Shown here one piece after another: positions 1 to 7,404 of a DNA stretch of 64,000 nucleotides. Numbering within the stretch: position 1 is the stretch's first letter; each line of letters starts with the position of its first letter. Position numbers and translations under genes: made by a program. Source of the stretch: Aeromicrobium stalagmiti (GTDB lineage Bacteria > Actinomycetota > Actinomycetes > Propionibacteriales > Nocardioidaceae). Below the pieces are notes generated by a model. It was given only the letters and a program-made list of their open reading frames with translations. It made no database searches and was not told the DNA's origin. The DNA lies in the NCBI RefSeq assembly GCF_013283745.1, contig NZ_JABSTZ010000003.1:186001-250000 (forward strand). The letters run 5' to 3'.

Positions 1-2035
1 TGCGCGCGCCGTAGATCGACCGGGCGAGCTGGGTGTAGAGGATGTCGTTAACCAGGCTCGACTTGCCGGAGCCCGAGACGCCGGTGACCGCGACGAACAT
101 GCCCAGCGGGAACGTGACGTCGATGTCGCGCAGGTTGTTCTCCTTGGCGCCCTTGACCGTGAGCTCGCGTCCGGGGGTGCGCTCGCGACGCTTCTCGGGC
201 AGCGGGATGGACTTGCGGCCCGAGAGGTACTGACCCGTCAGCGACTCCTCGCTGTCGAAGAGCTCCTTGACGGGCCCGGAGACGATGACCTGTCCCCCGT
301 GCTCGCCGGCGCCGGGGCCGATGTCGACGGCCCAGTCGGCCGCCCGGATCGTGTCCTCGTCGTGCTCGACGACGATCAGGGTGTTGCCGAGGTTGCGCAG
401 GCGGACCAGCGTCTCGATCAGGCGGTGGTTGTCGCGCTGGTGCAGGCCGATCGACGGCTCGTCGAGGACGTACAGGACGCCGACGAGTCCGGCACCGATC
501 TGCGTCGCGAGCCGGATGCGCTGGGCCTCGCCGCCGGACAGCGAGCCGGCGTTGCGGTCGAGCGCGAGGTAGTCGAGCCCGACGTCGAGCAGGAAGCGCA
601 GCCGCTCGTTGATCTCCTTGAGCACCCGCTCGCCGATCTGGCGCTCGCGGTCGCTCATCTCCAGCGACAGCAGGTAGTCGGCGGCCTCGCTGATCGACAG
701 CGCGCAGACCTCGGCGATGTTCTTGGGGCCGTACTTCTCGGAGTTGAGCTGCACCGCGAGGATGACCGGCTTCAGACGGGTGCCGTTGCAGACCCGGCAC
801 GGCACCTCGCGCATGAACCCCTCGAGGCGTTCGCGGTTGGTGTCGGACTCGGTCTCGTCGTGGCGGCGCTCGAGGTAGGTGATCGCGCCCTCGAACTCGG
901 TGTAGTAGGAGCGGACGCGCCCGTAGCGGTTCTTGTAGCGGACGTGGATCTTGGTCGGGTGCCCGTGCAGGATCGCCTCGCGGACCGTGGCCGGCAGGTC
1001 GCCCCACGGGGTGTCGGCGGAGAAGCCCATCTCGTCGGCGAGCGCACCGATCAGGCGGGAGAAGTAGTCGGAGACGTGCGCCGACGACCAGGGTGCGACG
1101 GCGCCCTCGTTGAGCGACTTGGCGTCGTCGGGGACGACGAGCTCGGGGTCGACCTCCATGCGGGTGCCGAGGCCGTGGCACTCGGGGCACGCGCCGAACG
1201 GGGCGTTGAACGAGAACGAGCGGGGCTCGAGCTCGTCGACGGCCAGCGGGTGGTCGTTGGGGCACGCGAGCTTCTCGGAGAAGCGGCGGGTGCGGTCGGC
1301 GTCCTTCTCGTCGAGGTCGACGTAGTCGATGATGACCAGGCCGTCAGCCAGGTTGAGCGCGGTCTCGACCGACTCGGTGAGGCGCTGCTTCTGGGTGCCC
1401 TTGACCTGCAGACGGTCGACGACGACGTCGATCGTGTGCTTCTTCTGCTTGGCGAGCTGGGGCGGCTCGTCGGCGAGCATGTGCACCTCGCCGTCGACGA
1501 TCGTGCGGCTGAAGCCCTGGGCCTGCAGCTGCTTGAAGAGCTCGGTGTACTCGCCCTTGCGGCCGCGGATGACGGGTGCGAGCACCTGGAAGCGGGTGCC
1601 CTCCTCGCCGGCCATGATGCGGTCGACGATCTGCTGCGGGGTCTGGCGGGCGATCGGCTCGCCGCACTCGGGGCAGTGCGGGCGGCCCGCACGGGCGTAG
1701 AGCAGGCGGAGGTAGTCGTAGACCTCGGTGATCGTGCCGACGGTCGAGCGGGGGTTGCGGCTCGTGGACTTCTGGTCGATCGAGACGGCCGGGGACAGGC
1801 CCTCGATGAAGTCGACGTCGGGCTTGTCCATCTGCCCCAGGAACTGGCGCGCGTACGCCGAGAGCGACTCGACGTAGCGGCGCTGCCCCTCGGCGAAGAT
1901 CGTGTCGAACGCGAGGGACGACTTGCCCGAGCCTGACAGGCCGGTGAAGACGATCAGGGAGTCGCGCGGAAGATCGAGCGAGACGTCCTTGAGGTTGTGC
2001 TCTCGTGCGCCGCGGATGACGAGGCGATCGGTCAC
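1..2035 (-). CDS. uvrA: UvrABC excinuclease subunit A, 3' part outside window
   Basis: Damage-recognition ATPase of nucleotide excision repair, working with UvrB and UvrC. About 678 codons are present; UvrA is usually about 950 residues, so the C-terminal third lies off the left edge. Visible: a first P-loop (GLSGSGKSS, about residue 32), paired CPxxH and CPEC ligands of the first zinc module, the ABC signature [10 protein letters not shown], a Walker B ending LDEPSIGL, and a second P-loop (GVSGSGKSS) near bases 56-80. The GTG start gives [15 protein letters not shown], the usual UvrA opening, with a purine-rich GGGGAG just upstream. uvrB lies about 10 kb away on the same strand. No SOS box was found upstream. 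Confidence 0.97.
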   Translation of the reverse strand, partial: MTDRLVIRGAREHNLKDVSLDLPRDSLIVFTGLSGSGKSSLAFDTIFAEGQRRYVESLSAYARQFLGQMDKPDVDFIEGLSPAVSIDQKSTSRNPRSTVGTITEVYDYLRLLYARAGRPHCPECGEPIARQTPQQIVDRIMAGEEGTRFQVLAPVIRGRKGEYTELFKQLQAQGFSRTIVDGEVHMLADEPPQLAKQKKHTIDVVVDRLQVKGTQKQRLTESVETALNLADGLVIIDYVDLDEKDADRTRRFSEKLACPNDHPLAVDELEPRSFSFNAPFGACPECHGLGTRMEVDPELVVPDDAKSLNEGAVAPWSSAHVSDYFSRLIGALADEMGFSADTPWGDLPATVREAILHGHPTKIHVRYKNRYGRVRSYYTEFEGAITYLERRHDETESDTNRERLEGFMREVPCRVCNGTRLKPVILAVQLNSEKYGPKNIAEVCALSISEAADYLLSLEMSDRERQIGERVLKEINERLRFLLDVGLDYLALDRNAGSLSGGEAQRIRLATQIGAGLVGVLYVLDEPSIGLHQRDNHRLIETLVRLRNLGNTLIVVEHDEDTIRAADWAVDIGPGAGEHGGQVIVSGPVKELFDSEESLTGQYLSGRKSIPLPEKRRERTPGRELTVKGAKENNLRDIDVTFPLGMFVAVTGVSGSGKSSLVNDILYTQLARSIYGAR

Positions 2036-2074
2036 TGGCTCCCCTGGTTCTGGTGCGAAAAGGATGGGTGCTGC

Positions 2075-2090
2075 GGGCAGAACTCTGCCC
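2075..2090. repeat. 16-bp palindrome upstream of uvrA
   Basis: Perfect 7-bp arms GGGCAGA/TCTGCCC around a 2-base centre, about 40 nt upstream of the uvrA start in the divergent uvrA/MBL spacer. It could be an operator; no factor can be named. Confidence 0.4.
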
Positions 2091-2173
2091 CTCGTCATCG
2101 TAACGACGGGGTCGGACAGTTTCTTTCCGAGCGCGGGGTCGGACTGGTCACACCACCCCCCTCTCCCCCGGAG

Positions 2174-2224
2174 GCGGTGCGCTGGCGTCCACGTCGTCGC
2201 TGATCCTGGACGCCAGCGCACCGC
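2174..2224. repeat. 17-bp perfect inverted repeat upstream of the MBL gene
   Basis: Arms 2174-2190 (GCGGTGCGCTGGCGTCC) and 2208-2224 are exact reverse complements around a 17-nt loop. The repeat lies between two divergent genes and ends 34 nt before the MBL start, so it is not a terminator for either. In RNA toward the MBL gene it would form a long 5' leader hairpin; in DNA it could be a binding site. Confidence 0.6.
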
Positions 2225-2258
2225 CCCGGAGGTCGAACGGTTCTGGCACGCTTCTCCC

Positions 2259-2912
2259 ATGACGTACACCGGAGAAGTCGAGGTCGGCGGTCCTGCCGAC
2301 GTGCAGCCCGCGGGCGACCTGATCATCACCAAGATCGCGGTCGGCGAGATGAACAACAACGCCTACCTGCTGCGGTGCGCCCTCACCGGCGAGCAGATCC
2401 TGATCGACGCCGCCAACGAGTACGACCGCCTGCTCGAGCTGATCGGCACCGACGGTCTCGCCCGGGTCGTCACGACCCACCGTCACGGCGACCACTGGCA
2501 GGCGCTCGCGACCGTCGTCGACAGGACCGGCGCCGAGACCGTCGCCGGCGAGCGCGACGCCGACGAGCTGCCCGTGCCGGTCGACGTCCGCGTGCAGACG
2601 GGCGCTCGGGTGCGGGTCGGCTCCTGCGAGCTCGAGGTCATCGAGGTCGAGGGGCACACGCCCGGCTCGATCGTCCTGGCCTACGACGACCCCGACGGCA
2701 TCGTGCACCTGTTCACCGGCGACTCGCTCTTCCCGGGCGGAGTCGGCAAGACCTGGTCGCCCGAGGACTTCACGACCCTGATCGACCAGGTCGAGACCAA
2801 GATCTTCGGCGCCTACCCCGACGACACCCGGGTCTACCCCGGTCACGGGAACGACACGACCCTAGGCGTCGAGCGCCCCCACCTCGCGGAGTGGCGCGAA
2901 CGCGGATGGTGA
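2259..2912 (+). CDS. MBL-fold metallo-hydrolase
   Basis: A 217-residue metallo-beta-lactamase-fold hydrolase, probably cytoplasmic. The metal-binding motif appears as THRHGDHW (about residues 70-77). Further ligand positions sit in GHTPGS, the [14 protein letters not shown] segment and the late PGHG. The length and [13 protein letters not shown] signature resemble glyoxalase II-like hydrolases, but the substrate cannot be read from sequence. The ATG at 2259 is chosen because homology starts there; the frame remains open further upstream without family features. The next small gene overlaps its stop codon. A 90-bp copy of its TGDSLFPGG region recurs at 3252-3341. Confidence 0.9.
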   Translation: MTYTGEVEVGGPADVQPAGDLIITKIAVGEMNNNAYLLRCALTGEQILIDAANEYDRLLELIGTDGLARVVTTHRHGDHWQALATVVDRTGAETVAGERDADELPVPVDVRVQTGARVRVGSCELEVIEVEGHTPGSIVLAYDDPDGIVHLFTGDSLFPGGVGKTWSPEDFTTLIDQVETKIFGAYPDDTRVYPGHGNDTTLGVERPHLAEWRERGW

Positions 2913-3241
2913 ACCCGCACGACGGGGACGACATCACGCCTGCTGGCGAAGCGCCCTTTGATCGCGAAGGGACCTGGCATGCGTGGGTGAGTTACCTGAC
3001 GCAGTTCGGCACCGTCCGCGCCGACCCGTCGAGCGGAGTATTCGTCGATGACGGCAGAGGAACAACAGCGCACGTGATGCTGAGCGCTGACGAGATCTAC
3101 GACTTCGCTCTCGGGTCACGGATCCTCTCCGAAGGGCTGCCGCTCCAGCTCACCGATGACTTCTTCGAGTCGTTCGGCAGCCAACATCATGATCACGTTG
3201 ACTACGTCCGCGACGGCTGGGATCTCGCAGAACGCCATTGA
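2909..3241 (+). CDS. Hypothetical protein, 110 aa
   Basis: Not recognised. The GTG at 2909 shares GTGA with the stop of the MBL gene, which suggests translational coupling; an ATG at 2906 in the same frame is possible. The protein is soluble-looking, acidic and Trp/Tyr containing, with a closing His-rich stretch (QHHDHVDYVRDGWDLAERH). It resembles a small immunity- or SMI1-like protein only in general composition, and no family is claimed. It sits exactly between the intact MBL gene and the decayed MBL fragment, so it may have arrived with the rearrangement that made the fragment. Confidence 0.55.
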   Translation: MNPHDGDDITPAGEAPFDREGTWHAWVSYLTQFGTVRADPSSGVFVDDGRGTTAHVMLSADEIYDFALGSRILSEGLPLQLTDDFFESFGSQHHDHVDYVRDGWDLAERH

Positions 3242-3251
3242 CACCCTCGCC

Positions 3252-3341
3252 GGTGACTCCCTCTTCCCCGGCGGCGTCGGCAAGACGTGGTCGCCCGAGG
3301 ACTTCACGACCCTGATCGACCAGGCCGAGACCGAGATCTTC
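3252..3341 (+). pseudogene. Truncated partial copy of an MBL-fold hydrolase gene
   Basis: These 90 bases match 2718-2807 of the upstream MBL gene at 83 of 90 positions. They encode the same [18 protein letters not shown] segment in an open frame. Five of the seven differences are synonymous and two change the residue (V to A, K to E). Homology stops near the TGA of the 110-residue gene on the left and fades into an unrelated stretch before the palindrome at 3375. It lacks the metal-binding HxHxDH motif, so it cannot be a working enzyme. The divergence fits a relic of a related allele better than a fresh duplication. Confidence 0.75.
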
Positions 3342-3374
3342 CCCGCCGACGAGCTCGTCCCGCACAGCGTCGAT

Positions 3375-3435
3375 ACTTTTTGGGCACTTGTGAAGGTGTC
3401 TGGCGAGCAGACCGATACACAAGTGCCCAAAAAGT
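3375..3435. repeat. 18-bp perfect inverted repeat with nested stem
   Basis: Arms ACTTTTTGGGCACTTGTG (3375-3392) and its exact complement (3418-3435) enclose a 25-nt loop holding a second small stem GTCTG/CAGAC. It is AT-richer than its surroundings. It lies between the MBL fragment (plus) and the SRPBCC gene (minus). The T run is on the 5' side of the stem on both strands, which is the wrong side for an intrinsic terminator. A mobile palindromic repeat unit is a reasonable alternative. Confidence 0.7.
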
Positions 3436-3453
3436 GGAGCGGACGGCGGCAGG

Positions 3454-3858
3454 TCAGGCTTCCAGCAGGGTCTTGAGGGTCGCGAGGTCGCGGGCGACGG
3501 CTGCGGCGTCGGACTCGAAGGCGTCGAGGTCGAAGCCGGGCAGCTGGAACAGGCTGAAGACGATGTCGCAGCCGTCGCCGTTGGGCACGACGCGCAGCGG
3601 GTTGACCACCCGGGCGCCGTCCGGGAGCGTCACGGTGTGGTCGAGCACACCGTACGGGTTGTCGGGCGCGAACTCGACCGTGATGCGTCCCAGGTCGGAC
3701 TCGGCGACCCACTGGCCGTCGACCAGGTCGATCTCGGTGCTGAGCCCGGCGGCCCAGGCCGGCAGGTTGAGGGGGTCGGAGGCGAAGGCGTAGACGTCGG
3801 CGGCGCTGCGGGCAATGGTCTCGACGATGTGACGCGAGGTGTGGGTGGCAGAGGGCAT
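3454..3858 (-). CDS. SRPBCC (START-like) family protein
   Basis: A 134-residue protein with the layout of a polyketide-cyclase/START-like fold: an N-terminal strand (TSRHIVETIARSAADVYAF), an early helix with a Pro-Trp turn (NLPAWAAG) and a long C-terminal helix (ARDLATLKTLLEA). Such domains bind hydrophobic ligands; the ligand is unknown. The ATG follows a TACGGT hexamer (3865-3870) by 6 nt, so the message is probably leaderless. It is convergent with the MBL fragment, with the 18-bp inverted repeat between them. Confidence 0.8.
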   Translation of the reverse strand: MPSATHTSRHIVETIARSAADVYAFASDPLNLPAWAAGLSTEIDLVDGQWVAESDLGRITVEFAPDNPYGVLDHTVTLPDGARVVNPLRVVPNGDGCDIVFSLFQLPGFDLDAFESDAAAVARDLATLKTLLEA

Positions 3859-3864
3859 GCCTCC

Positions 3865-3870
3865 ACCGTA
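3865..3870 (-). promoter_or_regulatory. Putative -10 element of a leaderless promoter
   Basis: TACGGT ends 6 nt before the ATG of the SRPBCC gene, leaving no room for a leader. Confidence 0.5.
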
Positions 3871-3889
3871 GGACGCACTCCCGACACCG

Positions 3890-4171
3890 TCACTCGCGTG
3901 GCTTGAGCTTGCTCGCTGGCAGCCAGGCGATCTGGGACGCGTCGCTGTGTCGTTGGGACTTGCCGGGAATGACGTAGACGACCTGGGCCTCGTAGCCGTC
4001 GGACGTACGACGCCACCCCAGCACCAGGCCCGGATATTCTTGCGCGACCTGGGTCGTGAGGTTCGAGAGGTTGACCCACACGTGATAGACCGGCGGGGCC
4101 TGCGGTGTCGGGACGGCGTACGGGTCCGCGGCGGCCAGCGGCCGGCCGTTCCTCGTCCCGTTCGGATTCAC
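3890..4171 (-). CDS. Hypothetical protein, 93 aa
   Basis: Not recognised. It is a small soluble protein with a Pro/Ala-rich start and a core that reads as alternating strands (VYHVWVNLSNL, GLVLGWRRTSDGYEAQVVYV), ending in basic residues. The GTG start gives MNPNGTRNGR and sits 6 nt after TATCCT (4178-4183), which fits leaderless expression. The minus-strand neighbours are an SRPBCC gene downstream and a secreted small protein upstream. Nothing indicates a function. Confidence 0.6.
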   Translation of the reverse strand: MNPNGTRNGRPLAAADPYAVPTPQAPPVYHVWVNLSNLTTQVAQEYPGLVLGWRRTSDGYEAQVVYVIPGKSQRHSDASQIAWLPASKLKPRE

Positions 4172-4214
4172 CCTCGAAGGATACGACTATTCGAACAGGT
4201 GTTCTAGTGGGGGC

Positions 4215-4517
4215 CTACTCGATCCGGCACAGCGGAGGAGCTTGCGGCACGGGTCCCTTCGTCGCCGGCGCACCGCACAGCCGAAGATCGTCCGGAACCT
4301 TCATCGGCTCGGGCGTCGGGACCACGCCGCTCGCCTGCGGGTCAGGCAGGGGATCGCCGGGCAGCCGGACCTCGGGGACGGGCAACGGCGCGAGCGGCCT
4401 CGGGTAGACGTCGACCGTGGCGACCTGGGACGGCGCGTCGGCGCCCATCCACGCTGCACCGAAGCCGACCAGCAGCGCGGCCAGCGCTACCGGGACCACG
4501 AGGAGCAGACGTCTCAT
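4215..4517 (-). CDS. Small exported or membrane-anchored Pro-rich protein
   Basis: A 100-residue protein. The N-terminus (MRRLLLVVPVALAALLVGFG) is a signal peptide or single membrane anchor. The rest is extracytoplasmic and Pro-rich (RPLAPLPVPEVRLPGDPLP), with two cysteines near the C-terminus (LRLCGAPA and PPLCRIE) that could form a disulfide. No family is recognised. CATACT lies 6 nt before the ATG as a weaker -10 candidate. It faces away from the lipoprotein gene that follows. Confidence 0.6.
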   Translation of the reverse strand: MRRLLLVVPVALAALLVGFGAAWMGADAPSQVATVDVYPRPLAPLPVPEVRLPGDPLPDPQASGVVPTPEPMKVPDDLRLCGAPATKGPVPQAPPLCRIE

Positions 4518-4578
4518 CTGGGCAGTATGCCGCAGGGTGACCGCTGCCGTCTCGAGTAGCGATTCTCCGTCCAGCGCC

Positions 4579-4584
4579 TAGCGT
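4579..4584 (+). promoter_or_regulatory. Putative -10 element of a leaderless promoter
   Basis: TAGCGT ends 6 nt before the ATG of the lipoprotein gene at 4591. Confidence 0.55.
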
Positions 4585-4590
4585 TGGAGC

Positions 4591-4998
4591 ATGAAGACGT
4601 TCGTCGCCGCCGTCATGCTGGTGCTCGTGAGTGCCTGCAGCAGCGGGTCGGACGCGCCCGCCGCGAAGCCCACGGCGCAGCTCAGCGCCTCGGAGGCCGA
4701 GCAGCAGACCTGCGAGCTCGTCCGCGCGGGCATCGACGAGTTCAACCGGCAGGACTACGCCGGCACCGTCGAGCAGTTCGAGCAGGCCAAGACCCCGGCC
4801 AAGATCTATGCCAAGGTCAACCCCGAGCCCGAGGCCGACGCCCTGCTCGACGCCGTCCAGTACTACGCCAACCTCGCACCCGAGGACTACCCCGACGCCG
4901 CTCGCTCGTCGGAGAGCTTCGCGCGCAACAAGGCCATCACCCTCGGCCAGTGCGCCTCGACCGAGCCGATCGACGAGACTCCCCCGACGCCCGTCTAG
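4591..4998 (+). CDS. Putative lipoprotein
   Basis: A 135-residue protein with a short signal peptide and lipobox VSAC (Cys16), so it should be lipid-anchored on the outer face of the membrane. A Ser/Ala/Pro linker follows. The mature part is mostly helical, with charged repeats around residues 40-90 (EFNRQDYAGTVEQFEQAK), and looks like a small helical-bundle domain. A TAGCGT hexamer 6 nt upstream suggests a leaderless message. It is convergent with the membrane protein at 5005. Ligand and role are unknown. Confidence 0.75.
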   Translation: MKTFVAAVMLVLVSACSSGSDAPAAKPTAQLSASEAEQQTCELVRAGIDEFNRQDYAGTVEQFEQAKTPAKIYAKVNPEPEADALLDAVQYYANLAPEDYPDAARSSESFARNKAITLGQCASTEPIDETPPTPV

Positions 4999-5004
4999 GG
5001 CTCT

Positions 5005-6000
5005 CTACTCCTCCGCCGGCACGCCGTCGCGGGGCAGCGAGACGTACACCGCGTTGACCGCGACCGCCTGCTCCAGCTCGTGCGACAGACCCGCGAAGAA
5101 CTGGGAGCGGTACGTCTCGTCGGTCACCGCGTAGACCGTGAAGTAGAGGCCCGCGAACGCCGCCAGGAAGACCGACACCTGGAAGAGCTCGTTCGTGATC
5201 GGCACGTACTCCCCCAGCGACGGCAGGTCGGTGACCGCCTTCTGCCCCGTCCACGCCGTGACGGTGTCGTCCGGGATCGTCAGCGAGCCGAACACCACGA
5301 AGAACGCGAACAGGCCCAGCGACAGCAGCAGCACCTGGATCGCCTGGTTGAACAGGAGCACGAGGACGAGGTTGGCGCGGGCGAACCGCGGCAGGTGCGC
5401 CGGCTCGGCGGTCAGCCGCCTCGCCGCGTCCTCGGCGGGTGTGCCGACGCAGCACGCCGCGACCCGGTCACCGACGACGTCCGCCTCGACCTCCCGGACC
5501 TCCTCGGGCAGGCGAGCGAGCAGGAACACCGCCGCGATCGCGGCGAAGAACAGCACCGCCAGCCACAAGACGTGCCGCGACATCAGGGCCGCGACCTGCC
5601 AGACCTCCGCGTTGATGAACAAGAAGGTCACGGCCAGCAGGAGCAGCGGCAGGGCCCGGGTCAGCAGCGGCAACATCAGGCCGAGCGACCCGAACGTCCG
5701 GCGGGCGGCCCACCGCAGCATCGTGCCCATCCGCAGCAGCCGACCGGCGAAGCCACCGAGCAGCGCGAGGAAGACCACCACGCCGACGAACGTCCCGACC
5801 GAGCCGTGGTTGGCGAGCAACGTGCCGACCACGACGCCGCTCGCGACCGACACCGCGATGATCAGCAGGATCACCGCGACGATGCGCTTGCTCGACACCC
5901 AGCCCTCGACCCGGTCCGCGTGGTCACCCACGAAGTAGGGCAGACCGTGGTCGTCGAACCACGCCTCGATGGCGGTGGCCGTGTCGGCGTGCGCGGTCAT
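5005..6000 (-). CDS. Multi-pass integral membrane protein
   Basis: A 331-residue protein. A soluble N-terminus of about 38 residues contains an acidic WFDDHGLPYFVGDHADR stretch. About seven hydrophobic segments follow at roughly 39-60, 68-86, 104-130, 140-160, 210-240 and 268-290. A charged cytoplasmic loop lies near residues 163-200 (EEVREVEADVVGDR) and includes a Cys pair. No transporter signature is recognised. The ATG lies 6 nt after TAGGGT (6007-6012), so the transcript is probably leaderless. Confidence 0.75.
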   Translation of the reverse strand: MTAHADTATAIEAWFDDHGLPYFVGDHADRVEGWVSSKRIVAVILLIIAVSVASGVVVGTLLANHGSVGTFVGVVVFLALLGGFAGRLLRMGTMLRWAARRTFGSLGLMLPLLTRALPLLLLAVTFLFINAEVWQVAALMSRHVLWLAVLFFAAIAAVFLLARLPEEVREVEADVVGDRVAACCVGTPAEDAARRLTAEPAHLPRFARANLVLVLLFNQAIQVLLLSLGLFAFFVVFGSLTIPDDTVTAWTGQKAVTDLPSLGEYVPITNELFQVSVFLAAFAGLYFTVYAVTDETYRSQFFAGLSHELEQAVAVNAVYVSLPRDGVPAEE

Positions 6001-6006
6001 GGCGAC

Positions 6007-6012
6007 ACCCTA
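6007..6012 (-). promoter_or_regulatory. Putative -10 element of a leaderless promoter
   Basis: TAGGGT ends 6 nt before the ATG of the membrane protein gene. Confidence 0.55.
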
Positions 6013-6027
6013 GGGGACGGTCGCGAG

Positions 6028-7308
6028 CTAGAACGTGACCGTGAGCTCGTCGACGCCGTAGACGAACGACAGCTGGCGGAAGCTGAGCTCCGCCTGCGAC
6101 GTGGCGAGGGCGAGGTCGGGGAATCGCTGGAACAGCTTGGGCAGCGCGATGCGCAGCTCCATGCGGGCCAGCTCGGCGCCGATGCAGCGGTGGATGCCGT
6201 GACCGAACGCGAGGTGACCGCTCGGGGGCGTGCGATAGGGGTCGAACTCCTCGGGACGCTCCCCTGCTGCGGCCGGGTCACGGTTGGCACCGTTGAGCGA
6301 GGTCAGGATGACGTCGCCGGCCTTGACGTGCGTGCCGAAGAGCTCCATGTCGTGCTTCGCGAACCGCGGGAACGCGACCTGGACCACCGAGAGGTAGCGC
6401 AGGAGCTCCTCGACGACGCGGTCGACGTCTTCGGGCTCTCCGCGGCGGACCAGGTCGGCATACTCCGGGTCGCGCAGCAGCACGATCGTGCCGAGCGCGA
6501 TCATGCCGGCGGTCGTCTCGAAGCCGCCGGTGAAGATGCCGTCGGCCAGACCCGCGAGGTCGAAGTCGGAGATCGTGTCGCCCTCGTCGCGGATGATCTG
6601 CCCCAGCAGGCCCGGTCCGGGCTCCTTGCGCTGACGGGCGACGGCCTCGAAGAGGAACTTGCGCTGGTCGGACACCGCGCCGAACGCCGCAGCGCCACCG
6701 TTGGTCGCGTCGAAGCGGTCGCTGCCGAGCTTGGCGAACGCCTGGCTGTCGGCGTAGTCGAGGCCCAGCAGCGCGCAGATGGTCTGGAACGGGATCGGGA
6801 AGGCGACGGCCTTGCAGAGGTCGGCCCCGGGGCCCTCGGCCTCCAGGGCGTCCAGCTGGGCGTCGACGAAGTCGGAGATCATCGGCTCGAGGCGGGCCAG
6901 GCGGCGCATCGTGAACTCGGGAGTCACGATCTTGCGCAGGCGGGTGTGCAGCGGCGGGTCGGTGAAGCCGAGGCCGCCGATGTCGTCGGCCGTCGCCGGT
7001 CCGTCGCCGTGGAAGAGGTGCCGGATGTCGTTGCTGTAGCTGTCGCGGTCAGTGAGGATCGTCCGTGCCTCGTCGTGACCCGTGACGAGGTAGGCCGTGA
7101 AGGTGAACGGGAGCTCGAGCTTGCGCATCGGCTCCGCAGCCCGCCACTCGGCGATCTTCGGCAGCGGATCCATGACGTCACGCTGCAGGGGAATCTTGGT
7201 CTGCTCGGGGATGAAGGACAGCGCGCTGAGGTCGATGCCGTTCTTCTGGATGCGCTTGACGAGCATGCGCCCTACCCAGCGACGGACTGTCCCCTTCACG
7301 TTGACCAC
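6028..7308 (-). CDS. Cytochrome P450
   Basis: A soluble 426-residue P450 monooxygenase. The heme loop is FGHGIHRCIG, with the thiolate ligand at Cys375. The helix-K ExxR is in EELLR, and the helix-I oxygen-activation motif reads GGFETT. Length and motifs fit a bacterial class I enzyme that needs an external ferredoxin and reductase; none is encoded nearby. The GTG start gives MVNVKGTVRRW; TAGTTT (7316-7321) lies 7 nt before it, consistent with leaderless expression. It is divergent from the APC permease. The substrate cannot be predicted. Confidence 0.95.
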   Translation of the reverse strand: MVNVKGTVRRWVGRMLVKRIQKNGIDLSALSFIPEQTKIPLQRDVMDPLPKIAEWRAAEPMRKLELPFTFTAYLVTGHDEARTILTDRDSYSNDIRHLFHGDGPATADDIGGLGFTDPPLHTRLRKIVTPEFTMRRLARLEPMISDFVDAQLDALEAEGPGADLCKAVAFPIPFQTICALLGLDYADSQAFAKLGSDRFDATNGGAAAFGAVSDQRKFLFEAVARQRKEPGPGLLGQIIRDEGDTISDFDLAGLADGIFTGGFETTAGMIALGTIVLLRDPEYADLVRRGEPEDVDRVVEELLRYLSVVQVAFPRFAKHDMELFGTHVKAGDVILTSLNGANRDPAAAGERPEEFDPYRTPPSGHLAFGHGIHRCIGAELARMELRIALPKLFQRFPDLALATSQAELSFRQLSFVYGVDELTVTF

Positions 7309-7315
7309 GCAGATG

Positions 7316-7321
7316 AAACTA
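7316..7321 (-). promoter_or_regulatory. Putative -10 element of a leaderless promoter
   Basis: TAGTTT ends 7 nt before the GTG of the P450 gene. Confidence 0.55.
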
Positions 7322-7404
7322 CACCGCTCGCTTGCGCGCCAGCGCCAGCCGGTAGAGGGTGAGACGACAGCGCGCCCACCGGCACGCCTTCACAAGGGGG
7401 TCTC

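Noticed and set aside
299-1936. Long plus-strand open frame opposite uvrA
   Set aside because: High-GC shadow of the uvrA codons: low complexity, Val/Asp/Arg/Leu-rich, no family features. The same holds for long antisense frames over uvrB, acnA, putA and dxs.
2036-2258. LexA/SOS box upstream of uvrA
   Set aside because: Only GAACGGTTC with a 1-base centre (near 2235) is present; the actinobacterial SOS box needs GAAC-N4-GTTC. None was seen upstream of uvrB either.
3375-3435. Reading the palindrome as a Rho-independent terminator
   Set aside because: The T tract is on the 5' side of the stem on both strands, and no U run follows the stem.
3156-3476. A 106-residue gene covering the MBL fragment
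   Set aside because: Its N-terminal third overlaps the 110-residue gene in another frame and its end runs through the palindrome. Only the 90-bp MBL relic has family sequence.
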